Positions 44,915 through 54,346 of a stretch of 64,000 bases of DNA are shown in pieces. The position numbers and the translations under genes are program-made. This DNA is from an uncultured Lachnospiraceae bacterium (GTDB taxonomy: Bacteria; Bacillota; Clostridia; Lachnospirales; Lachnospiraceae). Where the stretch lies: contig CADBXF010000002.1 in the NCBI GenBank assembly GCA_902798585.1, positions 55,465 through 119,464 of the forward strand. Reading direction: 5' to 3'. Numbering within the stretch: position 1 is the first letter of the stretch; each line of letters begins with the position of its first letter. Below the pieces are notes generated by a model, which was not told the origin of the DNA, searched no databases, and saw nothing but the letters and a program-made list of their open reading frames with translations.

Positions 44915-46536
44915 GCGCATTGCAATGGAAACTATCGCAGCTTCATCTGCCGGTGACGCATACCCCGGATGCGCTGCGCCAAGCGGCGGCATCGGCGCTT
45001 CGTGTGCCGGAAGGGAAGATAGCGAACCTTGAGATATTGAAGCAATCGCTTGATGCGCGTAAGAAGCGTGAGATTGCATATTCCTACGAGCTCGCGGTCG
45101 CGCTTATGCCGGGAACGAAGCTTCCGAAACATCTTCCGGCAAATGTTACCCCGTATACGCCGGTAGAGTTTGAACCTTCCGGCGGCGGAACGAAGCCTCT
45201 CCGGCACCGACCGGTTGTCATAGGCGCGGGACCCGCGGGGCTGTTCGCGACGCTTGAGCTTGCGAAGAAAGGGTATCGGCCGATTTTGCTTGAGCGCGGT
45301 AAGGCAATTGCGGAGCGCGTAAGCGATGTCGAGGAATTTTTCAAAACCGGACGATTAAATCCGGAATCCAATGTGCAATTCGGAGTCGGCGGCGCGGGAA
45401 CATTTTCCGACGGGAAGCTGAATACTTTAATCAAGGATAAAGACGGGCGCGGACGGTATGTTCTTAAGACCTTTGTTTCCTTCGGCGCCCCGGAGGAGAT
45501 TGTATACAAAAACAAACCGCATATCGGGACGGATCGTCTCCGCGAGGTTATAACGGAGATGACGAAGGAGATTGAGCGGCTCGGCGGCGAGGTCCGGGTG
45601 AACACGACGGTGACTTCGCTTGTCACTGACAACGGCGCACTCTCGGCGGTTGTCTGCGCCGACGGAACCGAAATTCCGACGGCGACAGCAATACTTGCCA
45701 TCGGGCATTCTGCGAGAGATACCTTTGAGATGCTGCATTCCATGGGAATTGCGATGGAGCCGAAGGCATTTGCAATGGGTGTCCGCGTGCAGCATGCGCG
45801 CGAATGGGTCAACCGGACGCAGTACGGCGAGTTCGCGGATCGGCTGCCGTCAGCGGATTACAAAGTGACTTATACCGACAAAAACGGACGGGGCGTCTAT
45901 TCCTTCTGCATGTGCCCGGGAGGATATGTGGTGAACGCCTCGAGCGAGAACGGCCGATTGGCAATCAACGGAATGAGCAATTATAAGCGTGATGCGGACA
46001 ATTCCAACGCTGCGATTGTGGTGACCGTGACGCCCGCGGATTTTGCGTCGGAAGTGGATGCGGCAAATCCGTTGGATCCCCTCATCGGAATGCGGTATCA
46101 AAGAAATCTGGAAGAGCTTGCATACCGTGCCGGGGACGGCAATATTCCGACACAGCGCTATGCAGACTTTCGCGCGAAAACACCGTCGACCGGATGCGGA
46201 GCGATTACCCCGGTCAACAAAGGCGCCGTGACATATACCGACTTGCATCGGTGTCTGCCGGAGTTTATGGCGGAGGCGATTGCGGAAGGTATGGAGGCAT
46301 TTGATAAAACCATGCCGGGATTTGCCGATCCCGATGTATTGCTGCAGGCGATTGAATCGAGAACATCGTCGCCGGTGCGAATCCTGCGGGACGAATCCCT
46401 GCAGGCGTGCGGAGTCGCCGGTCTGTATCCCTGCGGAGAGGGTGCAGGCTATGCGGGAGGCATTATGTCTGCCGCGCTTGACGGGATTCGATGCAGTGAG
46501 GCGGTTATGAAGGAGTACGCTGTACCGACGGAGTAA
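44911..46536 (+). CDS. FAD-dependent dehydrogenase (COG2509-like)
   Basis: A 541-residue flavoprotein. An N-terminal domain of about 95 residues is followed by the dinucleotide loop VVIGAGPAGLFATLELA. The NVQFGVGGAGTFSDGKLNT segment is typical of uncharacterised FAD-dependent dehydrogenases of this size, and a C-terminal GEGAGYAGGIMSAALDG motif closes the FAD site. It starts inside the previous stop (ATGA) and so forms a coupled pair with the BaiN-like flavoprotein. The physiological substrate is unknown. Confidence 0.85.
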   Translation: MSALQWKLSQLHLPVTHTPDALRQAAASALRVPEGKIANLEILKQSLDARKKREIAYSYELAVALMPGTKLPKHLPANVTPYTPVEFEPSGGGTKPLRHRPVVIGAGPAGLFATLELAKKGYRPILLERGKAIAERVSDVEEFFKTGRLNPESNVQFGVGGAGTFSDGKLNTLIKDKDGRGRYVLKTFVSFGAPEEIVYKNKPHIGTDRLREVITEMTKEIERLGGEVRVNTTVTSLVTDNGALSAVVCADGTEIPTATAILAIGHSARDTFEMLHSMGIAMEPKAFAMGVRVQHAREWVNRTQYGEFADRLPSADYKVTYTDKNGRGVYSFCMCPGGYVVNASSENGRLAINGMSNYKRDADNSNAAIVVTVTPADFASEVDAANPLDPLIGMRYQRNLEELAYRAGDGNIPTQRYADFRAKTPSTGCGAITPVNKGAVTYTDLHRCLPEFMAEAIAEGMEAFDKTMPGFADPDVLLQAIESRTSSPVRILRDESLQACGVAGLYPCGEGAGYAGGIMSAALDGIRCSEAVMKEYAVPTE

Positions 46537-46623
46537 AATACTGTGCAGACGCGTGCCTTTACATACGGCGAAAAGCCGAAACAGATTGTTTACAGGAGGT
46601 ACGGTGGAATTACCGTAACAAGT

Positions 46624-47463
46624 ATGAATCGCGAAGAATTGATGAAAAGCAAGAAGAGAATCGTTGTAAAAATCGGATCGTCCACCCTGACGCATCCCGA
46701 GACCGGTGACATGGATCTTGTGACGATGGAGCGTCTCGTGCGAATCCTCACGGACATTTCCAACTCCGGAAAGGATGTCGTGCTGGTTTCCTCCGGCGCC
46801 ATTGCCGTAGGGAGAAAGACGATGAAGATTGCGGAGCGCCCTAAGGACAAATCGGTCAAGCAGGCGTGCGCCGCTATCGGTCAGACGCGTCTGATGATGG
46901 TATATCAGCGCCTGTTTGCGGAGTACAACAAAATTCCCGCGCAGGTTTTGATCACGAAGCTTACGATGATAAATGACCTGAACCGCAGAAACGCGAGAGC
47001 AACCTTTTCCGAGCTTCTGTCCATGGGTGTCATCCCCATCGTAAATGAGAACGATACGGTTGTTACCGACGAGATTGAGTTCGGCGATAACGATACGCTC
47101 TCGGCGATTGTTGCCGCGTTGATTCACGCGGACCTGCTGGTCGTCTTGTCCGACCAGGACGGCTTTTTCACCGACGATCCCCGGAAAAATCCCGATGCAA
47201 AGCTTGTTGAAGAGATTGATTTCATCACCGATGAGCTTGAGGCCATGGCGAAGGGTGCCGGCACTGATGTGGGAACCGGCGGAATGGCTACCAAGGTTGC
47301 GGCAGCGCGGATTGCGAACGATGCAGGTGCGGATATGGTGATTTGCAACGGCAACGACATGAAGAATCTCCGCAATGTGCTTGAAGGGAAAAATGTCGGA
47401 ACGCTGTTCCATGCCCATAAAAACGATAATTTTCATCTGATTGACTATCTCACAAGAACATGA
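46624..47463 (+). CDS. proB: Glutamate 5-kinase
   Basis: A 279-residue amino-acid kinase for the first step of proline synthesis. The opening KKRIVVKIGSSTLTHPETG, the VSSGAIAVGRK loop and IPIVNENDTVV are characteristic. The DQDGFFTDDPRKNP segment and GTGGMATKVAAA complete the site. A PUA domain is absent, as in many Clostridia. The ATG at 46624 is chosen, although the clear AGGAGG is about 25 bases upstream. A later Met at 46642 is a possible alternative. Confidence 0.93.
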   Translation: MNREELMKSKKRIVVKIGSSTLTHPETGDMDLVTMERLVRILTDISNSGKDVVLVSSGAIAVGRKTMKIAERPKDKSVKQACAAIGQTRLMMVYQRLFAEYNKIPAQVLITKLTMINDLNRRNARATFSELLSMGVIPIVNENDTVVTDEIEFGDNDTLSAIVAALIHADLLVVLSDQDGFFTDDPRKNPDAKLVEEIDFITDELEAMAKGAGTDVGTGGMATKVAAARIANDAGADMVICNGNDMKNLRNVLEGKNVGTLFHAHKNDNFHLIDYLTRT

Positions 47464-47505
47464 TATAGTTACGAATCAAGCAGCGTATTATCGGGAGGTG
47501 GAAGT

Positions 47506-47673
47506 TTGACAGACGAAGGAATCAAGAGAATCAACGAACTGTATCATAAGTCGAAAGAGGTCGGCCTGACGCCGGAGGAAAAAGAGGAGCAGGCAAAGCT
47601 TCGCGCGGAATATGTTCGCTCGATTCGCGAAAACCTCAAGAGTATACTCGATAACATAGAAGTTGTCGACTGA
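47506..47673 (+). CDS. UPF0291/DUF896 small protein
   Basis: A 55-residue protein with TTG start at 47506, eight bases after GGGAGG. The pattern INELYHKSKEVGLTPEEK and QAKLRAEYVRSIRENLK matches the DUF896 (YnzC-like) helical-hairpin family. It lies between proB and the 5-formyl-THF cyclo-ligase gene. The family role is uncertain. Confidence 0.85.
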   Translation: MTDEGIKRINELYHKSKEVGLTPEEKEEQAKLRAEYVRSIRENLKSILDNIEVVD

Positions 47674-47675
47674 AA

Positions 47676-47714
47676 GCCTATCGCGAAGAGCGATAGGCCG
47701 TCGCGTCGGTTTTT
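47676..47714 (+). terminator. Hairpin after the DUF896 gene
   Basis: A nine-pair perfect stem (47676-47684 with 47690-47698) has a five-base loop. The T-run appears only about 12 bases later, so it may be a weak terminator or an RNA-stability hairpin within the proB-proA unit. Confidence 0.4.
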
Positions 47715-47758
47715 GAAAGTGTTAACCGGAAATTGTCACAGCAGGAGGAGTCCCGCCG

Positions 47759-48337
47759 ATGGATAAGAAGGAACTACGGAAGGTTATGAAACGGAAACGA
47801 AGCCAGCTTTCCGCAGAAAGAGTTTTGATGTACAGCGGATGTATCGCGGAAAATCTCGTGAGCCGCAGGGAGTATGCGGATGCGTCGGTCGTTCTCGCGT
47901 ATATGTCGTTCAGCTCCGAGGTCAATACGCATTTTCTGATTGAAAAGGCATGGAGGGACGGCAAGCGCGTCGCTGTTCCGAAGTGCATTGACGAAAAAGG
48001 GCTGGATTTTCAATATATTACATCCTTCGACGATGTGGCCCCGGGCAAATACGGAATCATGGAGCCGGTGACGGGAGAGAGCGTTGATTACAGCGCCGAC
48101 GGACAGTGCATTTTGCTTCTGCCGGGCGTAGCTTATACGGCACAGGGAGACCGCCTCGGTTACGGCGGAGGGTATTATGACCGGTATCTGAAGAAGCATG
48201 ATTCGATTCCGCGCGTAATGCTTGCATACAGTTTGCAGGAGGCCGAGTGTCTGCCGGTGGACGATACCGATGTGCCGGCGGATATGATTGTGACAGAGAT
48301 CGGGTGTATCGAAACAGGAAAGGAGACAACAGCATGA
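47759..48337 (+). CDS. 5-formyltetrahydrofolate cyclo-ligase
   Basis: A 192-residue enzyme that converts 5-formyl-THF to 5,10-methenyl-THF with ATP. The N-terminal [13 protein letters not shown] and the C-terminal loop [23 protein letters not shown] are diagnostic of the YgfA/MTHFS family. GGAGGAG precedes the start. It overlaps proA by four bases, coupling folate recycling with proline synthesis genes, an arrangement seen in Clostridia. Confidence 0.92.
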   Translation: MDKKELRKVMKRKRSQLSAERVLMYSGCIAENLVSRREYADASVVLAYMSFSSEVNTHFLIEKAWRDGKRVAVPKCIDEKGLDFQYITSFDDVAPGKYGIMEPVTGESVDYSADGQCILLLPGVAYTAQGDRLGYGGGYYDRYLKKHDSIPRVMLAYSLQEAECLPVDDTDVPADMIVTEIGCIETGKETTA

Positions 48338-49578
48338 ATCTGATGGTAATCGGAAGACAGGCGCAGGATGCGGCATCCGAGCTTGCCTTGTTGGCAACAG
48401 AGAAGAAAAGGGAAGCTCTTGCCCATATTGCAGAGCTTTTGGTCGCACAGACCGATACGATTCTTGCAGCGAATGCGATTGATGTGGAGGCCGCAAAGAA
48501 GAAGGGAGTAAAGGAGTCTCTGATCGACCGTCTTGCGCTTACGGCGAAGCGGATCGAGGCGATGGCGGAGGGACTGGTTCAAATCACCGCTTTGAAGGAC
48601 CCGGTCGGCGAGGTTCTGGCAACCTGGAAAGTTGAAAACGGCCTTCGAATCAAGAAGGTTCGTGTACCTTTCGGCGTTATCGGTATCATTTTCGAGTCCC
48701 GTCCGAATGTTACGGTAGATGCGTTCGGATTATGCTTTATGTCCGGCAATGCCGTGATTCTGAAGGGCGGAAGCGATGCCGTGAACAGCAATGTCGCGCT
48801 CGGTGCGATTTTGCGTAAAGGCCTTGCAGATTGTGGAATCACGGAGGATGCGGTGTATGTCATCGAGGATACCGACCGCGAGACAACGAAGCAATTGATG
48901 CGCTTAAACGGCTTTGTGGATGTTTTGATTCCCCGCGGCGGCGCGAATCTGATCAAAACCGTGCTCGAGAACAGCACGATTCCCGTGATTGAAACCGGAA
49001 CCGGCAATTGCCACATCTATGTCGACAAAAAGGCCGACCTTGCAAAGGCAATCACGATTATTATCAATGCCAAGACGCAGCGCATGGGCGTCTGCAACGC
49101 GTGTGAGTCGCTTGTCGTACACCGCGATATCGCCGGCGCGTTTCTGCCCAAGCTTGCCGAAGCGCTTGCGCCGTATCAGGTGGAAATCCGTGCCGATGAG
49201 GAAGCCCGCGAGATTGTTCCCGATTTTGCAAAAGCATCCGAAGAGGACTTCGGGACCGAGTATCTTGACAGAATTATCAGCGTGAAGACCGTCGGCTCCG
49301 TTGAGGAGGCAATCGCGCATATCAACCGCTACCACACGAAGCATTCGGACGCTATCATCACGAAGGACTGCAAGACGGCGGACTTGTTCCTGCGCGCCAT
49401 CGACAGCGCCTGCGTCTATGTCAATGCCTCCACGCGCTTTACGGACGGTTTCGAGTTCGGCTTCGGCGCGGAAATCGGCATCAGCACGCAGAAACTTCAT
49501 GCCCGCGGACCGATGGGCCTTGCGGAACTGACTTCGTATAAATACCTGATTGTCGGAAACGGCCAGGTTCGTCAGTAA
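48334..49578 (+). CDS. proA: Gamma-glutamyl phosphate reductase
   Basis: A 414-residue aldehyde-dehydrogenase-fold enzyme that reduces glutamyl 5-phosphate to the semialdehyde. [17 protein letters not shown], the [12 protein letters not shown] segment and the catalytic cysteine region [14 protein letters not shown] are clear. [10 protein letters not shown] near the C-terminus is typical. AGGAGA precedes the start. It acts directly after ProB, which lies two genes upstream. Confidence 0.95.
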   Translation: MNLMVIGRQAQDAASELALLATEKKREALAHIAELLVAQTDTILAANAIDVEAAKKKGVKESLIDRLALTAKRIEAMAEGLVQITALKDPVGEVLATWKVENGLRIKKVRVPFGVIGIIFESRPNVTVDAFGLCFMSGNAVILKGGSDAVNSNVALGAILRKGLADCGITEDAVYVIEDTDRETTKQLMRLNGFVDVLIPRGGANLIKTVLENSTIPVIETGTGNCHIYVDKKADLAKAITIIINAKTQRMGVCNACESLVVHRDIAGAFLPKLAEALAPYQVEIRADEEAREIVPDFAKASEEDFGTEYLDRIISVKTVGSVEEAIAHINRYHTKHSDAIITKDCKTADLFLRAIDSACVYVNASTRFTDGFEFGFGAEIGISTQKLHARGPMGLAELTSYKYLIVGNGQVRQ

Positions 49579-49643
49579 GGACGGTATTTCATGCTTATCA
49601 ATGTGCGGGACGGGTGACCGGCCCGCATTTCCATGGAGGAACC

Positions 49644-51092
49644 ATGTTGGATCGAAACGATGCTTCCTATGCGGAGCGTGTCCGCAGTTTAGCGCCGACG
49701 ACAGAGCCGGAGAGACAGTATTATTTTGTGGATGTGTGTCGTTCGCTTTTGCTCGAGCGCGAGCAGCAGCTCGGACGGAAAATGACCATGCACATCGAGA
49801 CCTTCGGATGTCAGATGAACGCAAAGGATTCCGAGACCCTTGCGGGTATTCTCAACGCCATCGGATATGTATGGACGGACAGCGAGGACGCGGATCTTGT
49901 CATTTACAATACCTGTACGGTTCGTGAAAATGCGAACACGAGAGTCTACGGCAGAATCGGATATCTCGGTAACCGCAAGAAGCTGTTCCCCGAGCGCCGT
50001 ATTGTGCTGTGCGGCTGTATGATGCAGGAGGAGAAGGCGGTTGAGAAGATTCGAAAGAGCTATCGATTTGTCGATATTATATTCGGAACCCACAATATTT
50101 ACAAGCTCGCGGAGCTTCTGTTCGAACGCGAGGCGACCGGAAAGTTTGTAATCGATGTCTGGAACAAAGCGAAGGAGATTGTCGAATCGCTTCCGAGGGT
50201 AAACAAATACGGCTTCAAAGCGGGAATTAACATCATGTACGGCTGCAACAATTTCTGCAGCTACTGCATCGTGCCCTATGTGCGCGGCAGAGAGCGCTCG
50301 CGGTCGGCTTCGGAGATTGTTGCGGAAGCAAAGCATATGGCCGGGAGCGGCGTTAAGGAAGTCATGCTCTTAGGACAAAATGTGAATTCCTACGGCAAAA
50401 ATAACGGGGAAGGCATATCGTTCGCAAAGCTTTTGCGTATGGTGAGCGAGGTTGAAGGCATCGAGCGGATTCGCTTTATGACGCCGCATCCGAAGGATTT
50501 GTCGGATGAACTGATTGAAGAGATCGCGGTAAATCCCAAGGTGTGCAGGCATGTGCACCTGCCGTTACAATCCGGAAGCAGCGCGATTCTCAAGGCGATG
50601 AACCGACGCTATACGAAGGAGCAATACCTTGCATTGGTCGAGAGAATTCAGAAACGGATTCCGGATGTATCCGTTACGACCGATATCATCGTCGGATTCC
50701 CGGGCGAGACGGAGGAAGACTTTGCCGATACGGTTGATGTTGTAACGAAAGCGCAGTTTATGAGCGCCTATACATTCCTGTATTCGAAGCGAAACGGCAC
50801 GCCGGCTGCAGAGATGGATAACCAGGTGAACGAAGAGGTTGCCTCGGAGAGGTTCCAAAGACTTCTTGCGGTTGTCGGGGAGGTGAGCCACCAGCAGGTA
50901 AAACGCCTTGAAGGACAGACGCAGACTGTGCTTTGCGAGGAGTATAATGAGGAGACCGGACTGATGACAGGGCGGCTCGAAAACAATCTGCTCGTGCATT
51001 TTCCGTGCGGGAAAGACCTGCTCGGAAGCCTTGTGCCGGTTGTGCTCTCGGAGTGCAAAGGATTTTATTTTCTGGGCACAAAAGCGGATTAA
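49644..51092 (+). CDS. miaB: tRNA-2-methylthio-N6-isopentenyladenosine methylthiotransferase
   Basis: A 482-residue radical-SAM methylthiotransferase that modifies A37 of tRNAs. The N-terminal cluster cysteines lie in IETFGCQMNAKDSE, NTCTVRENA and CGCMMQEEKA. The radical-SAM CxxxCxxC lies in YGCNNFCSYCIVPY, followed by GRERSRS. A C-terminal TRAM domain (about 415-482) is present. The start at 49644 follows GGAGGA. A 50-residue N-terminal extension is common in Clostridia. Confidence 0.95.
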   Translation: MLDRNDASYAERVRSLAPTTEPERQYYFVDVCRSLLLEREQQLGRKMTMHIETFGCQMNAKDSETLAGILNAIGYVWTDSEDADLVIYNTCTVRENANTRVYGRIGYLGNRKKLFPERRIVLCGCMMQEEKAVEKIRKSYRFVDIIFGTHNIYKLAELLFEREATGKFVIDVWNKAKEIVESLPRVNKYGFKAGINIMYGCNNFCSYCIVPYVRGRERSRSASEIVAEAKHMAGSGVKEVMLLGQNVNSYGKNNGEGISFAKLLRMVSEVEGIERIRFMTPHPKDLSDELIEEIAVNPKVCRHVHLPLQSGSSAILKAMNRRYTKEQYLALVERIQKRIPDVSVTTDIIVGFPGETEEDFADTVDVVTKAQFMSAYTFLYSKRNGTPAAEMDNQVNEEVASERFQRLLAVVGEVSHQQVKRLEGQTQTVLCEEYNEETGLMTGRLENNLLVHFPCGKDLLGSLVPVVLSECKGFYFLGTKAD

Positions 51093-51142
51093 TGCAATCC
51101 GGGGCGTCATTCTACAGTTGTATCACTTTTTTCTTTTTCACC

Positions 51143-51171
51143 TTGACATTGTTATTTAATTCGTATATTAT
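51143..51171 (+). promoter_or_regulatory. Promoter for rny
   Basis: TTGACA at 51143-51148 and TATTAT at 51166-51171 are 17 bases apart, about 56 bases before the rny start, in an A/T-rich setting. Confidence 0.82.
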
Positions 51172-51227
51172 AGTAATGTTGGATATTTTCCGACACATTA
51201 CAATTGAATACTTGGAGGTGTACTTCA

Positions 51228-52469
51228 ATGCCAGATACTTTCTATTCGATTCTGGTTGCGAACAGCGGGTCAGTACTTTTGCCCGTATTGATCGCAGTGA
51301 TTGTCACCGCCGTTATCATCGGACCCCTTTGCTGGCTCATTGCAATTGCCATCCGCAAGCGCAATTATGAGACCAAGGTAGGTTCTGCAGAAAAACGTTC
51401 CGCGGAGATCGTTGAAGAGGCGAACCGCAACGCACAGAAGATTGCATCTTCCGCTAAGAAGGAAGCTCTTCTGGAAGCAAAAGAGGAAGCTTTACGCGCT
51501 AAGAACGATCTTGATCGCGAGATTAAGGAACGCAGAGCCGAGGTTGCACGGTATGAGAAACGAGTGACACAAAAGGAAGAGAATCTGGATCGAAAGCTGG
51601 AATCCCTCGAGAAGAAAGAAGCCCGCATGACGCAGAAGGAGCAGGATTTGGATCACAAACTTCAGGAAGCGGATGAGTATTGCGCAAAGCAGATTGCGGA
51701 ACTTGAGAGAATCTCGGGATTCACCTCCGATAAGGCTAAGGAATATCTTTTAGAATCAGTTAAGGAAGACGTAAAACATGAAACGGCTGTCATGATTCGC
51801 GAGCTCGAGAGCGAAGCGAAGGAGACGGCTGATCGTAAGGCGAAGGAATTGATTGTCGGCGCGATTCAGAAATGCGCTGCCGATCATGTCGCCGAAGCTA
51901 CGATTTCCGTAGTACAGCTCCCTAACGACGAGATGAAGGGTCGTATTATCGGCCGCGAGGGTCGTAACATTCGTACGATTGAGACGCTCACCGGCATCGA
52001 TTTGATTATCGACGATACGCCGGAAGCGGTTATTTTGTCCGGCTTCGATCCGATCCGCCGTGAGGTTGCAAGAATTGCGCTGGAGCGTCTGGTTGTAGAC
52101 GGTCGCATCCATCCCGCTCGCATTGAGGAGATGGTGGAGAAGGCGCAGAAGGAAGTCGAGACTATCATTCGCGATGAAGGAGAAGCTGCCGTATTGAAGA
52201 CCGGAGTTCACGGACTTCATCCGGAGATGGTGCGTCTCCTCGGAAAGATGAAGTTCCGTACGAGCTACGGGCAGAATGCGTTGAAGCATTCCATCGAAGT
52301 TTCCCTTTTGTCCGGCCTTCTCGCCGGCGAGATGGGAGTGCGAAGCGTGCAGGATTGCTGCATGACATCGGTAAGTCGGTCGACCACGAGATGGAAGGAA
52401 CGCATGTGCAGATCGGTGTCGATATCTGCAAGAAATACAAGGAATCGCCGGTTGTCATCAACGCCGTAG
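51228..52469 (+). CDS. rny: Ribonuclease Y, 5' fragment (frameshifted gene)
   Basis: Encodes the N-terminal membrane helix (about residues 14-40), the long charged coiled coil (about 50-185), and the KH domain with [21 protein letters not shown]. The start of the HD domain with [19 protein letters not shown] follows. The start at 51228 follows TGGAGG. After GEMGV, near 52340, the reading frame is lost, and the rest of this frame to 52469 is unrelated to the family. Homologous sequence resumes one frame over as [12 protein letters not shown]. Comparison with the usual [18 protein letters not shown] implies about 13 missing bases. RNase Y initiates mRNA decay in Firmicutes. Confidence 0.9.
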   Translation: MPDTFYSILVANSGSVLLPVLIAVIVTAVIIGPLCWLIAIAIRKRNYETKVGSAEKRSAEIVEEANRNAQKIASSAKKEALLEAKEEALRAKNDLDREIKERRAEVARYEKRVTQKEENLDRKLESLEKKEARMTQKEQDLDHKLQEADEYCAKQIAELERISGFTSDKAKEYLLESVKEDVKHETAVMIRELESEAKETADRKAKELIVGAIQKCAADHVAEATISVVQLPNDEMKGRIIGREGRNIRTIETLTGIDLIIDDTPEAVILSGFDPIRREVARIALERLVVDGRIHPARIEEMVEKAQKEVETIIRDEGEAAVLKTGVHGLHPEMVRLLGKMKFRTSYGQNALKHSIEVSLLSGLLAGEMGVRSVQDCCMTSVSRSTTRWKERMCRSVSISARNTRNRRLSSTP

Positions 52470-52822
52470 CATCGCATCACGGAGATTGCGAGGCAACTTC
52501 GTTAATCGCATGCATCGTTCAGGCAGCCGATACGATTTCGGCAGCTCGCCCGGGTGCACGCCGTGAGACGCTGGACACTTACACCAACAGACTGAACCAA
52601 TTAGAAGATATTGCCAACAGCTTTAAAGGAGTCGAGAAGTCTTTCGCGATTCAGGCAGGACGGGAAGTCCGTGTTATGGTTATTCCCGATCAGGTCAACG
52701 ACGACGATATGGTTCTCATTGCAAGAGAATTGTCGAAGAAGATCGAATCCGAGCTTGAATATCCCGGACAGATTAAAATCAGCATGATCCGGGAATCCAG
52801 AGTTACAGACTACGCAAAGTAA
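52355..52822 (+). CDS. rny: Ribonuclease Y, 3' fragment (HD domain end)
   Basis: Carries the catalytic HD pair in [12 protein letters not shown] and the remaining phosphohydrolase domain, with [12 protein letters not shown] and [14 protein letters not shown], to the normal C-terminus (RVTDYAK). The nominal TTG start merely marks the beginning of the open frame; homologous sequence already starts near 52340. The first HD-domain histidine lies in the 5' fragment, so neither part alone would be catalytic. No ribosome-binding site is evident for separate translation. Confidence 0.85.
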   Translation: MLHDIGKSVDHEMEGTHVQIGVDICKKYKESPVVINAVASHHGDCEATSLIACIVQAADTISAARPGARRETLDTYTNRLNQLEDIANSFKGVEKSFAIQAGREVRVMVIPDQVNDDDMVLIARELSKKIESELEYPGQIKISMIRESRVTDYAK

Positions 52823-52843
52823 ACAGAATCAAGGAAATACCCG

Positions 52844-52870
52844 AAGGCCGGACTTATGTCCGGCCTTTCT
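52844..52870 (+). terminator. Terminator after rny
   Basis: AAGGCCGGA (52844-52852) pairs with TCCGGCCTT (52859-52867) around a six-base loop, with a T-rich tail. Confidence 0.82.
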
Positions 52871-52893
52871 TGTGTCTTTTTTGCAAAATGTGC

Positions 52894-52922
52894 TTGCATT
52901 TTTTCGGAATGTATACTAAAAT
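52894..52922 (+). promoter_or_regulatory. Promoter for the aminotransferase gene
   Basis: TTGCAT at 52894-52899 and TAAAAT at 52917-52922 are separated by 17 bases. Confidence 0.72.
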
Positions 52923-52981
52923 GCGATTTGTATTGTATACATGTCCACAAAGCGTGAGATTACTTAAGAGAGGTGCTTATC

Positions 52982-54184
52982 ATGTCGTTGTCTTTGTCCG
53001 CAAAAGGGTTGGCTGTAAAACCTTCCTCGACGCTGGCGATCACCGCCAAAGCGAAGGAGCTTCGCGCCAAAGGTTTGGATGTTGTCGGTTTCGGAGCCGG
53101 TGAACCGGATTTCGATACGCCCGATAATATTCGAGGAGCTGCCGTAGAGGCCCTTGATCGCGGATTTACCAAATATACGGCTGCTTCGGGAATGCCGGAG
53201 CTTCGCGCCGCAATCAGCCGGAAATTTGCCGAGAGAAACAACCTGAAGTATACTCCCGAACAGATTGTCGTAAGCAACGGAGGAAAGCATGCGCTTACCA
53301 ATGTGTTTCAGGCGATTCTGAATCCCGGCGACGAGGTTATTATTCCCTCGCCGTACTGGTTGAGCTATCCGGAAATCGTTAAGCTTGCGGACGGCGTGCC
53401 GGTATTTGTGAAAACAACGGCTGAGGACGGTTTTAAGATTTCCGCGAAGAAGCTTGAGGAAGCGATTACCGATAAGACCAAAGCGCTGATTCTCAATTCA
53501 CCCAGCAATCCTACCGGAATGGTTTACTCCAAAGAGGAGCTTCGTGCCCTTGCCGATGTGATTGTCGCAAAAGATATCTATGTTGTGTCGGATGAAATTT
53601 ATGAGTCTTTGATTTACGAGGATGCGGAGGTTGTGAGCATCGCATCTCTCGGCGAAGACATTTACAATCATACAATCACCTGCAACGGTATGGCGAAGGC
53701 CTATGCCATGACCGGTTGGAGAATCGGATATACGGGAGCGCCGCTGCCGGTTGCGAAGGTTATGGCGAGCATTCAGTCGCACCAGACTTCCAATCCGAAC
53801 TCAATTGCACAGTTTGCGTCCATCGAGGCATTTAACGGTCCGCAGGAGTCCGTTCTTGCAATGCGTACGGAGTTTGATCGGCGCCGCGTATATATGTGTG
53901 AGCGTATCCGCAAAATGCCGTATATCAAGGCGCTTACCCCGAAGGGTGCGTTCTATGTCTTTGTAAATGTCGAGGAGATTTTTGCGAAATCCTTCCGCGG
54001 AGAGAAAATCGGAGATGTTTCGCGTCTTGCGAAATTCCTGATTGAAGAGTATCAGACGGCCGTGATTCCCTGTGCGGACTTCGGAGCGCCGGATCATATC
54101 CGCCTGTCTTACGCCATCAGCATGGAGCAGATTGCCAAGGGGCTTGACCGCATCGAGAAATTCCTCGGCGAGCTTACGGACTGA
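52982..54184 (+). CDS. Class I pyridoxal-phosphate aminotransferase (aspartate type)
   Basis: A 400-residue aminotransferase of the bacterial aspartate Ib subgroup. It starts at 52982, nine bases after AAGAGAGG. The segment VGFGAGEPDFDTPDNI, the substrate region FTKYTAASGMPELR and SPSNPTGMVYSKEEL are visible. The PLP lysine lies in NGMAKAYAMTGWRIGY. It probably transfers amino groups between aspartate and 2-oxoglutarate; other substrates are possible. It is monocistronic, with its own promoter and terminator. Confidence 0.9.
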   Translation: MSLSLSAKGLAVKPSSTLAITAKAKELRAKGLDVVGFGAGEPDFDTPDNIRGAAVEALDRGFTKYTAASGMPELRAAISRKFAERNNLKYTPEQIVVSNGGKHALTNVFQAILNPGDEVIIPSPYWLSYPEIVKLADGVPVFVKTTAEDGFKISAKKLEEAITDKTKALILNSPSNPTGMVYSKEELRALADVIVAKDIYVVSDEIYESLIYEDAEVVSIASLGEDIYNHTITCNGMAKAYAMTGWRIGYTGAPLPVAKVMASIQSHQTSNPNSIAQFASIEAFNGPQESVLAMRTEFDRRRVYMCERIRKMPYIKALTPKGAFYVFVNVEEIFAKSFRGEKIGDVSRLAKFLIEEYQTAVIPCADFGAPDHIRLSYAISMEQIAKGLDRIEKFLGELTD

Positions 54185-54221
54185 TATATTTCCTGCCCAT
54201 TATATAACTTGATAATTTCTG

Positions 54222-54250
54222 CGGCGTCCCGTTCCGGGGCGCCGTTTTTG
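54222..54250 (+). terminator. Terminator after the aminotransferase gene
   Basis: A ten-pair GC-rich stem with a three-base loop (54222-54244, one G-T pair) is followed by TTTTT. Confidence 0.9.
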
Positions 54251-54280
54251 TACATAATGCGCACGGAAAATATCGTTCGC

Positions 54281-54308
54281 TTGACTTTCCCCCGTTTTAC
54301 GATAAACT
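54281..54308 (+). promoter_or_regulatory. Promoter for pyrimidine-nucleoside phosphorylase
   Basis: TTGACT at 54281-54286 and TAAACT at 54303-54308 have a 16-base spacer. CGGAAAAT (54264-54271) lies nine bases upstream of the -35 box. Confidence 0.7.
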
Positions 54309-54346
54309 AAAAGCAGGAGAAGTTGTAATCGAAGGAGGGAAGCGAT

